Both the position numbers and the translations under genes were made by a program. The notes beneath the pieces were generated by a model. It was not told the DNA's origin and searched no databases. It saw only the letters and a program-made list of their open reading frames with translations. Shown here piece after piece: positions 12,382 to 22,930 of a DNA stretch of 64,000 nt; position 1 is the stretch's first letter; each line of letters begins with the position of its first letter. The stretch spans positions 19,361,434 to 19,425,433 of the forward strand of contig JBBCBC010000021.1 of the NCBI GenBank assembly GCA_037126765.1. The letters are read 5' to 3'. This DNA is from Stenogyne calaminthoides (lineage: Eukaryota; Streptophyta; Magnoliopsida; Lamiales; Lamiaceae).

Positions 12382-12382
12382 A

Positions 12383-13880
12383 AGTGGTCGGATCCAAAGC
12401 AAACTCATTACCGAGAAAAGTGAGAGAAAGACAGCTAGCTGGATGGGTGTCAAAAAGGTACCAAAAGGAAAATGTTTTAACTGCGGTGAAAAAGGACAAT
12501 GGAGGTCAGCCTGTTCCAAACCCAAAAGGAATGGAAAGAAAGGTGATTCTCACGCACTAGTTGTTGAAACTTGTTTAGCGGCGTATGCCTCCTATTTATG
12601 GGTGGTGGATACGGGATCCACTAATCATGTATATTTCACTTTACAGGAGTTCAAGCGGACCCGGCAACTTAGTGGGAGTGAGATCCTCATCACACTGGAC
12701 GATGCTACAAAAGTGGCAGCTGAAGTAGTGGGAGAAGTGCACCTGTCTTTTGAAGACAGAGTTTTAATTTTAAGAGATGTTCTTTATGTTCCTAGTTTTA
12801 GAAAGAATTTGATTTCGGTTTCTAAACTTTACCTTGATGGATACTTGGTTACTTTTGACAAAGTTGTTACCATTTCTCTTTATGATAAATTTATCTATCA
12901 TGGAACGTTGTCGAATAATCTCTATACAATTACCTGACCACTCACGAAATACATCCTATAACACATCAACTGTTTCCGATAAAAGAAAACGTTCATCAGA
13001 CGTGAACGAGACACTTCTATGTCATCTAAGATTGGGACATATTAATCCAAAAAGGATTCAAAGGTTGGTAGAAGATGGTTCATTGGAGTCTCTCCCAAGT
13101 TGAACCAATCCCAACTTGCGAATCATGTTTGGAGGGTAAAATGACCAAGAGGGCATTCTCGAGCCAAGGAATAGAGCCAAAGAAGTGTTAGAAATCGTTC
13201 ACACAGACGTATGTGGTCCAATGTCAATCAAAGCAAGAGGAGGTTATGAGTATTTCTTCACCTTTATTGATGATTACTCAAGGTACGGCTATATTTTCCT
13301 TATGAAGCATAAATCTGAAACCTTTGACAAATTCAAAGAATTTAAGGCTCAAGCAGAGAATCATAGTAAAAAACGTATCAAGTCTCTACGATCGATCGTG
13401 GAGGCGAGTACCTCAAATATGAGTTTTGAACTACTTGTCGATGAAGGGATTGTATCCCAAATAATCGCACCGGAACCCCTCAACAAAATGGGGTTGCAGA
13501 AATAAGAAATGTAAACTCTTTTAGAAATGGTTAGATCAATGATGAGTTATGCGGATCTACCCAAGTCGCTTACGGGTCATGCCTTGAAACAAATGGGCTT
13601 ATATTCTAACTTGGTGCCATCCAAATCGGTTCCCAAAACTCCCAAAGAATTGTGGACCGGCCGTTGGGATTACAACTTATTCCCCAACACCTGCAAGCCC
13701 GGTTGAGACACATGAGAATTTGGGGTGTCCGCCCACGTGTTGGACAAGGAAGTTTTAAAAATCGATCCTCGATCGAATTAAGGTTGTTTATAGGATACCC
13801 CGAGGAACAAAAGGGTGTATGTTCTATGGTCCCGAAGATCAAAAGGTGGTAATAAGCACCCACTTTAGATTTTTGGAAGA
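12383..13880 (+). pseudogene. Copia zinc knuckle, protease and integrase of T1-b
   Basis: An open stretch at 12443-12937 has a knuckle CFNCGEKGQWRSAC, with Gln where the zinc-binding His should be, then an intact protease signature VVDTGSTNHV (Asp codon about 12607). After a frame change come LRLGHINPKRIQRL and the zinc pair CESCLEGKMTKR near 13115. The integrase core at 13185-13505 has HTDVCGPMSIKARGGYEYF and FIDDYSRYGYIF, so two of three catalytic acids are visible. The DRGGEY block near 13390 is blurred. Frames break near 13505 and 13650. Confidence 0.82.
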
Positions 13881-14759
13881 AGACTATATGAACGAAAAGA
13901 AAACCCGTATGAGATTACCTTAAATGAGCTAAGGGGGCTAACCTCAATGCCAACTGTACAAGATGATATACCAAACGACACACTTATACAACCGGAACCT
14001 CGTCGTAGTGGGAGGGTTGTAAGACAACCCGAGAGATTCATGGGGGTGGGAGAGTCCTCGGACTTAGTCCCCAAACAAGATGAATCGCACCCATGGACGT
14101 CTAAACGAGGCAATCCAAGACAAGGATCGGTTTCTTGGCAAACAACAATGGAAGCCGAAATGGGTTCTATGGATCATAACAGAGTGTGGGAGCTAGTCGA
14201 ACCACTTAATGGGGTCAAACCCGTTGGTTGCAAGTGGGTATACAAGATGAAAAGAGGACCGGACGGGAAGGTGAAAACCTTCAAGGCAAGGCTTTTGGCG
14301 AAAGGTTATACTCAGAAAGAAGGGATCAACTATGAGGAAACCTTTTCACCTGTAGCAATGCTCAAGTCCATCCAAATTCTCTTATCGATTGTTGCGCATC
14401 ACGACTTTGAAATCTGGCAAATGGATGTCAAGACGGCTTTCCTTAACGAAAGTCTTGAAGAGGATATCTATATGCAACAACCTCAAGGCTTCATTGAAAA
14501 AGGCCAAGAACACCTAGTTTGTAAGCTCAAGAAGTCCATTTACGGACTCAAACAAGCATCCAGAGCTTGGAACCAATGTTTTGATCAAGTAATAAAGTCT
14601 TATGGGTTTGATCAAAACGAGTACGAAAGTTGTGTGTACAAGAAGCTTGTCGGAACTGCATTGGTATTCTTAGTACTATACGTAGACGACATTCTGCTCA
14701 TCGGGGATGATGTAAAGGTGTTGTCAGACGTAAGGGCATGACTTTCAAAACAGTTTGAT
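13881..14759 (+). pseudogene. Copia reverse transcriptase of T1-b, one stop
   Basis: A 264-residue open frame at 13947-14741 contains nearly the whole RVT_2 domain: VWELVEPLNGVKPVGCKWVY, KARLLAKGYTQKEGINYEET, WQMDVKTAFLNESLEEDIYM and the catalytic LYVDDILLIGDD near 14680. It ends at a TGA where T1-a has TGG (Trp), and the next coding block at 14760 is in the same frame. A single nonsense change of the CG-to-TA type separates them. Upstream lies the acidic linker between integrase and RT. Confidence 0.85.
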
Positions 14760-15612
14760 ATGAAGGACTTATGGGAAGCCGGGCACATCCTTGGGATCAA
14801 GATCACTCGAGATCGCAAGAAAAGGATGATAGGCTTATCGCAAGCTTCATATATAGACACTGTCTTGAAGCGATTCAGCATGCAGGATTCCAAGAAAGGT
14901 TTCGTACCTTTCAGACATGGAATCCATCTATCCAAGAAAATGTGCCCTAAGACACAAAAAGAGATAGATGACATGAAAGGCATTCCTTATGCTTCGGCTG
15001 TCGGAAGCCTTATGTATGCAATGCTGTGCACGAGACCAGATATCTGCTTTGTCGTTGGCATGGTAGCGAGATATCAAAGTAATCTAGGAAAAGAGCATTG
15101 GACGGCTGTTAAGAATATTCTGAAGTATCTGAAAAGAACTCGGGATAGAATGTTAGTTTATCAGTCAGATAGTCTAATCCCCATCGGTTACACGGACTTG
15201 AATTTTAAATCAGACTTAGATTCCAGAAAATCTACCTCCGGTAGTGTCTTTTGCATGGGGGGAGGAGCCATGACATGGAGAAGCGTTAAGCGAAAATGCA
15301 TCGCGATTCTACCATGGAAGCCGAATATATAGTAGTCTTGCGGCAAAAAAAGAAGCGGTTTGGCTCAAGAACTTCCTAGTGGACTTGGATGTAGTTCGAA
15401 TTTGCCCAAAGACAATCAACATTTATTGTGATAATCTTGGGGAGGCGATTGCAAATTCAAGGGAACCAAGAGCCCACAAGGCCAGCAAACACATTGAAAG
15501 GAAATATCATCTTATACGAGAAATCGTTAAGAGAGGAGATATAGAGGTGGCAAAGATCGCGTCATAAGACAACCTAGCGGATCCATTCACAAAGGGTCTG
15601 CCTCATAACACT
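14760..15612 (+). pseudogene. Copia RT C-terminus and RNase H of T1-b
   Basis: The open stretch 14760-15332 holds the RT connection (SYIDTVLKRFSMQDSKKG, YASAVGSLMYAML) and the RNase H start (IGYTDLNFKSDLDSRKSTSG). A deletion near 15305 shifts the frame inside the region that reads ADSTMEAEYVA in T1-a. The C-terminal piece at 15379-15567 gives INIYCDN and KHIERKYHLIREIVKRGDIE. This domain removes the RNA template during reverse transcription. Broken by at least one frameshift. Confidence 0.82.
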
Positions 15613-15665
15613 TTCGAGAGACGTGTGGAAGGAATGGGTGTCAAGACCGTTGCCAATCTGCTTTG

Positions 15666-15783
15666 AGTATAAGTGGGAGATATTATTAGGTTAGTGTAGG
15701 TGACATTAGATGTCACGATTAGGAACCACATGAGACATGTTGTAGTATACTTAAAAAATGCACTTTGAGTATAAGTGGGAGAT
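15666..15783 (+). promoter_or_regulatory. Duplicated polypurine tract of T1-b
   Basis: GTATAAGTGGGAGA occurs at about 15668-15681 and again just before the LTR at 15770-15783, with a TGACATTAGATGTCA hairpin between. It matches the layout in T1-a, so it is a family trait rather than a local accident. Confidence 0.7.
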
Positions 15784-17584
15784 TGTTGAGTATCTTTGAA
15801 AGTTGCTTTTACTTTGTATAACCAAATTGAATTTACGTCTTATTTATTGAAATAAATTATTTATCAATGATGCTTTAAATATCATTGAATGTTACATATA
15901 TTTCTTTGCATAATCTGTTCAATAAATAGTATGTGTTACATTGTAGTTAATTTAGTGATACGGATCACGAAGGTTAAATTAACAATCCTTGTAACTAAAA
16001 AAGTACGTTGTTCACGCGACCTAGATGGAAATGAACAATCCATCGTGAAAAGGTTGAAGTGTAAAGGCTCGATTTGGCTTGTCTTGACCAAGAGATTACA
16101 CTAGTGCATGACCGATGCAATCGAATAGGACCCTCTGAGGAGGATAAATTCTTGAAAGACTTTGAACTAGGAAGAATTAGACCTCGGTGGTTCGTTATTT
16201 CTTAATCTTAGCCCCTTAAATAGGATCGTGTGTGGTTAGTAATCATTGCTTTGACTTATGACGGGTAGAGAATCAATGAGATTCAATACTTTATACCTTC
16301 GCAATAATATTATTGGTCACATCACGATTGCTAAGATTTAATCTGAAAGATTGTGTGTAAAATCGCTTTGTTCTATTTGCCCCTTGGGAGGTTCATAAGA
16401 TTTATCATTCCAAATCTTGCAAGTGGAATTAGTTTGGTATGGATAATAATGTTGAACCGCTTCCTTGACCAAGGACAAAAGATATTAATTAATGGAAAGC
16501 TATTTCAGTGGCTTGAATTAATTAATGGGCTAGATAATCTTAAACACGGGAAATAATAATTGGGAGCCATATTAACAATAATATGGGTTAAGATGGATAG
16601 TGCAATATTAATTATGTAGTGGGATTAATTAATATTTATGGGCTTGAATAATATTGTGGCTCAATATTGGAAATTCAAGATCCATTGGAAGGTCCAATCT
16701 TAATTCTCCTAAAGGCCCTCAAAGTAGCCCAAACATAATGTCCAATAACCTAAAAAAAAGTGTTTAAAATAAAATAAATTATGGTTGCTTATTTTTCCAA
16801 TTTTTTCGAAAAATACAAATAAAAGAGGGAGAAAGATTTTTTTTGAATTTTGTTATGAAATGAGGATATGTATTCTTGGAATACAAGATTATCTCATTAA
16901 ATTCAAGAGATCTCCCACTTGGCTATTTGTTGGAAATTTTCGAAAATAATGAGAAATAAAGTGAAAGAAAAATTTTCTTAATTTTTTTGAAAAGATATTA
17001 TGGAAGATATGTATTCTTGGAATACAAGTATATCTCATAAATTCAAGAAGATCCAAATCTTGGAATCTTTATCCTAAAATTTCGAAAATATCATAACAAT
17101 AAGAGAGTGGGATTTTTATGGAATATTTTAATTATGGAGAAAAGAATATATTGGATATATATTCAAGATTTCTTGGAGATCAAGAAAGAGATTTTCTCTC
17201 CCTTTTTCCTAGCAAAAATCGGCCACCACCCTCTTATAAATAGGGGATGATTTTTCATCCCCAAGTGCAATTCCATGTGTTGAAAAAATTAGAAATCCAC
17301 AAAGGTGGTGCAACATAATTTTATTTTTCCCTTTTGTTAATTGTTCGCGAGCGTCCTACCACCGGATTGACGAGCAAGGACTTGGGAATACTTGGGAAGG
17401 TCTTTTGGTGTGTTCATGTCAACGAAGTCCATCTTCTCAACGATTGTCACTCCAAAAGGTTAGTTCATGTAAACCCGTAGCAATTCCGCATGCGTAGGAT
17501 TTATGTGAACTGTTTATATGCATGATTTGTTGTTGAATTATTATTTGAATTAATATAGGATTAATTCATACTAGTAATAATTCA
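15784..17584 (+). repeat. 3' LTR of T1-b, 3'-truncated
   Basis: Starts TGTTGAGTATC and aligns throughout with the T1-a LTRs but with many more differences, consistent with greater age. TATAAATA is at about 17235-17242. It stops at 17584, some 60-70 bp short of the expected CAACA end, where a gypsy-type LTR begins. Confidence 0.85.
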
Positions 17585-17968
17585 TGTTGGGGAATATATA
17601 CCCAACATTCCGCCCCACGATTAGCGCACATTAAAGAGAGCAGCCTCTGACCCAGCAGGGCGGAATCGGCGGCCTCCGGGATTGAAGCCCCTTTTAGGGC
17701 ACATTTCCTTATATAAATTTCCGCGCAGGAGGTGGGAATCGTAGTATAAATAGGCTTATACAACCACACATGTAAAGGGTTGAAACTCTTAGACTCTTAG
17801 GCAAATATATTATAAACACATACCTGGCTTGGACGCCCCCGGACGTAGTTTTGTTCATAAGATGAACCGGATCACCAATTTCTTGTCATTTTCCTACTTT
17901 GATCGCCTAAAACGTAAAGTATAAACATAATTATTATTTTATTGGCCAAATTATAACCAACTACAACA
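17585..17968 (+). repeat. Solo-like gypsy LTR
   Basis: 384 bp, TGTTGGGGAATATATA at the start, CTACAACA at the end. The first 23 bases form a near-perfect palindrome (TGTTGGG / CCCAACA around an AT core). TATA-type boxes lie at 17711-17717 and about 17746-17752. No matching 5-bp duplication is visible (ATTCA before, GCGTG after), so the flanks are not the original insertion site. Superfamily is inferred from its size, ends and the gypsy pol piece next to it, which is on the opposite strand and need not belong to it. Confidence 0.6.
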
Positions 17969-18695
17969 GCGTGTTCGGAGGCGGTCAGGTACAGGTATAG
18001 TTGTTCTCCAGGAACAGGTTTGGACAAGATTTGGGTGTCCGCCAAGTACAATTTTAGGGACTCGAACGCATTCTGGCAATGTTCGGTCCATTGGAACGTT
18101 CCTTTCTTGAGAGAATTGAAGAATGGTTTGCACTTATCCCCGGTTTGAGATATGAACCGGTTCAGAAAAGGCTAGACAGCCCGTCACTTTCTGAATTTCT
18201 TTTACATTTATGGGGGCTTGCATATCGAGCATGGCTTGGATCTTAGATGGGTTAGCTTCGATCCCCCGTTGACTAACCATGTGCCCCAGAAATTTTCCAG
18301 AATGAACCCCAAAATTACATTTTTTCGGGTTCAATTTCATGTTGTATGCTCGGAGGATATCGAATGTTTGAGCTAGATGGTCGAGGTGGTCTTCTTTGTG
18401 TTTGCTTTTGACCACGATATCATCAATGTACACCTCGAATGTTCGTCCGATATGTTCATCGAACATCTTGTTCACTAACCTCTAGTACGTCGCTCTGACA
18501 TTCTTTAACACAAACGGCATTCGCTTCCAGCAATACATATTCTTCCCATTGTAGAAAGATGTAATTTCCTGGTCGTCTGGGTGCATGGGGATTTGATGGT
18601 ACCCAGTGAAGGCATCCATGAACGTCATAAGTTTGTGTCCTGCAGTATTATCAATCAGATAGTCAATATGCAGTACTGGGAAATTATATTTTTTA
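17969..18695 (-). pseudogene. Ty3/gypsy reverse transcriptase-RNase H fragment
   Basis: Reading leftwards from about 18690: a palm segment with FMDAFTGYHQIPMHPDDQE, then YCWKRMPFVLKNV, then in the open frame 18475-18134 RLVNKMF/YIDDIVVKSKHK (catalytic YIDD), NPKKCNFGVHSGKFLG and QRGIEANPSKIQAML. The RNase H lead-in (FQWTEHCQNAFE-like, about 18090) runs to 17969 and is cut by the LTR. Sequence style matches the Tat/Athila-like branch of plant gypsy. No complete domain remains. Confidence 0.82.
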
Positions 18696-18702
18696 TAGAT
18701 AA

Positions 18703-18961
18703 TTGGGTGAAATAAAATTTAATAGCTATAATTTTTTCATAGCTAATGATAGATATTTTGTCACTTCTCTGGACCCTACATTTGCCTATCGTCTCAAGAC
18801 TTTGGGCCACATTCGTACCGTCGATGTGTTTGAAGTCAAAGATCGTGAGGAGTTAATTAATTTTGCCCTCCCTGGAGATGAGTGTGTTGTCGCCTCTATT
18901 ATACTGCTGGAGATAATATTATTGCAGATTCGAAGACGAATCTTTTCGAGGAGGGAGAGAA
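18703..18961 (+). pseudogene. Ty3/gypsy pol C-terminal tail and polypurine tract
   Basis: The frame from 18703 ends in a LPGDECV-type acidic tail, followed by a purine tract GAGGAGGGAGAGAATGATGG around 18946-18965. This is how plant gypsy polyproteins often finish, with an FEEGE-type end overlapping the purine tract. A short stretch (GGAGATAATATT) is present twice, near 18909 and 18966. Too short to place in a clade. Different strand from the adjacent RT fragment, so a separate element. Confidence 0.5.
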
Positions 18962-19261
18962 TGATGGAGATAATATTGCAATGTAATTATTTATATAATT
19001 TAGGGTTTTATTTATGTTTTAAATAATTGTTAGCGGGTCGGGCTTTTAGGGCTTACACGCCTAAAACCCTAGTTTTGCTATTATATATAGGAGTCTCAGA
19101 AATAATAAAAAGTAGCTTTTGATGAAATTAAAATATTGTTGAGAGAGTTTTCTCTTATTTCCTCTTTGCCGGTATTCCTATGGGAATCAACGGAGATTGA
19201 GAAGATCGCCCAGTATCACGTCTTCTGTGCTGCATCATAGGATTAGAACAAAAGTGATACA
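18962..19261 (+). repeat. Probable gypsy 3' LTR
   Basis: Begins TGATGGAGATAAT right after the purine tract and contains a TATA-like ATTATATATAGG at about 19080-19091. The 3' limit near 19261 (GTGATACACA) is a guess. No second LTR is in the window. Confidence 0.45.
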
Positions 19262-19484
19262 CAAGTCCGCCCCGTCCCACTACAGGGCACGGGGCGGGGC
19301 GACCCAAAATGCGCAGGTTCAGGGTCCCTAAAAACAGCTCATGTAGAGTCCAGATAACAAAAAACCTATCTCAATGAGTTAGGCACGAGTTGATCATGAC
19401 CACATAATCAAAAGACCTATCTCAATTAGTTAGACACAAGATCTAACCATGACCATATTATTCAAAGAAACCTAGATAAACGAG
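19262..19484. repeat. Degenerate minisatellite, left arm
   Basis: After a short GC-rich inverted stretch (CCGCCCCGTCCC / GGGGCGGGGCG, 19268-19302), the sequence falls into ~50-60-bp imperfect repeats built on AAAAGACCTATCTCAA, GAGTTAGGCACGAG and GACCACA words. The array continues at 21157 after the solo LTR. Confidence 0.6.
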
Positions 19485-21156
19485 TGTTGGGAACGTTTTG
19501 CCCAGATCTATTCGAGATGCAATTTAAATATAAATTTATATAAACAATTATTACTAGCATGAATTAATCCTATTAATTCAAATAACAATTACCAACAACA
19601 TACATGCGTATAAATAATTCACGTAAAATCCTAACATGCGGAATCTAGGAGTATACACGAATTCTTAACCTTGAAGAGACAACCATTGAGACGATGGATC
19701 ACCCAAATATCTTCTTAGGTATATCCCAAGTCCTTGCTCGTTATTCGATGGAAGATACACACGAACAATTTAAACAAAGGAAAAAGAAAAATATATTACA
19801 CCACCTTTGTGGATTTTTAATTTTTCCAAGACTGGAATTGTGTTGGAGATGAAAAAATTATCCCTTATTTATAAGATGAAGGTGGGTGATTTTTGTCCTA
19901 GAAAATAGATATGAGAAGATCTTTAATTCATATACAAGAAGTAATCTTGAATATATCCAATATATTTTCTTTCCCATAAATAAATTTTCCACAAAAATCT
20001 CCTTCCTTATAAATTATTATTTTCAAAAAATACCCCAAAAAAAGACCAAGTCAAAGATTCTTGAATTTATGAGATAATCTTGTATTCCAAGAATACTTAT
20101 CTTCCATAAAATCTTTCCAAGAAAATATTTTCTTTCTTTTCTTTCTTTTCGAAAAAAATAGAAAAATTAGAGCAATAAATATTTCTTTTATTTTAATCAC
20201 ATTTAATTAATTGGGCTTATATTGGGCTACTTGAGGGGCCTTTAGGAGAATTGAGGTTGGACCTCTCAATGGACTCTGAATTATCAATATTGAGCCACAA
20301 TATTATTCAGTCCATTAATATTAATTTATAACACTATACAATTAATAGTGTACTATCCATCTTAACCCATATTATGATAATATGGCTCCCGGTTATTATT
20401 TTTCATGTTTAAGATTATTTAGTCCATTAATTAATTAAGTCAGTGTAAAGTTTTATATTAATTAATATATTTTTCCTTGGAGTAAGGACAACTCAACAAT
20501 ATTATTCATACCGGAAATAAATTCCTCTTGCAAGATTTGGTGTGATGAAATTTCTGAGCCCACCAACGGGACAAATCAAACAAGACTTTTCTTGCACACG
20601 TTTCTCTGTATTAAATCTTAGCAATTGTCATGTAATTAATAATATTGCCCAAAATACAAAGTATAGAGTCGCTTTCTGATTCTAAACCCAACATAGATCA
20701 AAGCAATAAATATTAATTACGCACAATCCTATTTGAGTGACAGAGATTAAGAAATCAACAACCACTGAGATCTAATTCTTCATCCCATAAGTCAGTACGG
20801 AAGAATTTATCCTCTCTGTAGGTCCGCTTCAGTGCATCATAATGCACTAGTGCAATCTCTTGGTCAAGACAAGTCAATCTGAGCTTTGCACATCAACCTC
20901 TACCAATGGAATGTTCAATTCCATCTAGGTTGTGAAAATGTACTTATTTACAAGGAACTGTTAATGTGATCTTCTGTGATCGGGTATCACCACATTAACT
21001 ACAATGCAATATGTACTAATATTGAACGGTTTGCAATAAATAAATAGCATTCATTCATATTTAAAGCAACAGTGATAATAGATTTATTTTCAGCAAATAA
21101 GAGTACATTAGTCTGTTATACAAAGTAAAAACATACTTTCACATATAACCCCAACA
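19485..21156 (-). mobile_element. Solo LTR of T1 family (T1-c)
   Basis: 1672 bp. The minus strand starts TGTTGGGGTTATATG at 21156 and ends CCAACA at 19485. Flanked by the 5-bp duplication ACGAG (19480-19484, 21157-21161), which proves a single insertion followed by LTR-LTR recombination that removed the internal part. The word ACGAG also recurs in the surrounding minisatellite. Confidence 0.9.
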
Positions 21157-21650
21157 ACGAGCTAATCACCAGTTGGCCATCGCCATTTCATCAAAATTCC
21201 TAGCTCAACAAGCTATGAACGAGAAAGCCACAACAACATCATCAAAAGACCTAGCTCACCTAAATAGGCACGAGCAGACCACAACCATATCATCAAAAGA
21301 CTTAACTTGACGAGCTAGACACTTGCAGGCCACATCCATGTTATCCAAAAAAGTAGCTTAACGAGCTAGCACAAGATGATCACGTTCACATTATCTAGAT
21401 ATAGATCAACAAGCTAGGCACGTGCTTAATGAGTTAACACGAGCTGACCACAACCACATAATCAAAAGACCTTCGCTCAACGAGCTAGACACCGGTTAGT
21501 CACAACCCATTCTCTAATGACCTAGTTTAACGAGTTGTCCACAACCATATATCAGAAGACCTAACTCAAAATGCTAGTCATGAAACCAAATATTACAAGT
21601 CCCATCTCATGAGCATAAGTTGGCCACAAATAAAAAGGATTTATAGAGCT
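21157..21650. repeat. Degenerate minisatellite, right arm
   Basis: About eight imperfect units of roughly 50-60 bp built on CTAGCTCAACGAGCTAG, GCACGAG(C), TGACCACAACCA and ATCAAAAGAC words. No coding potential. Continuous with 19262-19484 once the solo LTR is removed. Confidence 0.65.
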
Positions 21651-22091
21651 CAACACATTAGATCATCTCCTACTAAACTTAGAGCTTGATCTAAAAGCAA
21701 TTTTTAATAATTGGAGAAGTTACTCATCTCACCTACCGGAGAAACATGATCTCTCCATGACTACAGAAGGTTAGAGCCTATGCTCACCCAACTACCTAAC
21801 GAACTGAGCTTAATAGATGAACTAACTTAAACCTGGCGAGAGTGCCTATATATTGAAACTTAAGTTGCTAACGTGTTTAGATAATGGAGTTTATAAGTCC
21901 TTGGATAATTTTAAAGGAATTTCTTTTTCTTACAAGATCAATATATGTCTACCGGACTGCCGCCGGACTAGATTGAATTGGGCGGGGCCTAAGAAAAGGG
22001 AGCATATGGGGCTGGGGTAGGAGGTAGAGTGGGATCCCAATTTTTTTTCTTCATAATTTGACTATAATTTATAAGACATAAAAATAAATTA
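21651..22091. other. Unassigned spacer
   Basis: No ORF, repeat edge or known motif seen. A GC-richer patch at 21955-22035 stands out slightly from AT-rich surroundings. Confidence 0.5.
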
Positions 22092-22930
22092 TGTTAGGGA
22101 ATTAGTTGAACATGTATAGACAGCTGATGGTTAGACTTGGATTAAAATAAGGTCAGAAAGTTGTGGGGTAACTTAATTTACCAGCCGAGGTATGAAGTTC
22201 AGATAAAGACCAACTGAGGACCAGAATACCTAAGTCTAGTAGACCATCTTGAGATAAGTATCAACACAAACAACTTATACTCATCTGATATCAGCTATGA
22301 TAAACTCAGGTTATATGGTGGAATGTCCATTGGATAATAAAGTCATGCACTCGACAAGACAAAAGGATTAAGCTATGTACATCAATTTACTTTAAAGCAA
22401 CATGTACAAGAAGTTCTCTATAGCAAAAATAATCTAGATAAAAAGAACAAGCTGACAGACAACTTTAAAGATTCATTAAGGTTCAAAGAAACGGTCCAAT
22501 GAGAAGTCAACAACACTTGTATGATGTCTGACATAAACGCAAGGTTTTCAGACCCAGTGGCTCTAAAGTACAAGGAGCGGGTGAGATGTTACCTTAAATT
22601 ATAAAAAGTGTCTACACGCATGGTTCTAGACTACATACCACAAATAGAAAGATTTAAAACTTGCTCTCCAACAGCTATAGCCTTTGAAATCTCTCTATAA
22701 ATACAGATGCGGACCTTTTGAGTAAGGTTACGAAAAGCAAGACAAATCCAAGTAGTCAAGCAATTTCCAAGAACACCAAGCATTCAAGAAATTAATCCTT
22801 AGTGTTCTGATTTGTTTCTAAACTTATACACTTATATACTCAAGCTTAAAGACATATATATCTTCTCATCATTAGCTTTTAGGCTAAATCATTGTAAGAA
22901 ATGTCGTATTTAGTTTGAACACCTTATTCC

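Larger units (their letters stand above)
11398..17584 (+). mobile_element. 5'-cut copia retrotransposon T1-b
   Basis: Same family as T1-a. Its first base corresponds to about position 3847 in T1-a, mid-leader, where element A interrupts it; the missing 5' LTR is expected left of the window. It keeps leader end, gag, pol and most of the 3' LTR, which is cut at 17584 by a gypsy LTR. Coding is better preserved than in T1-a, although the element must be older because it contains element A, which in turn contains T1-a. Confidence 0.88.

Noticed and set aside
16353..16556. 67-residue open frame
   Set aside because: Falls in the T1-b 3' LTR and is interrupted in the other T1 LTRs.
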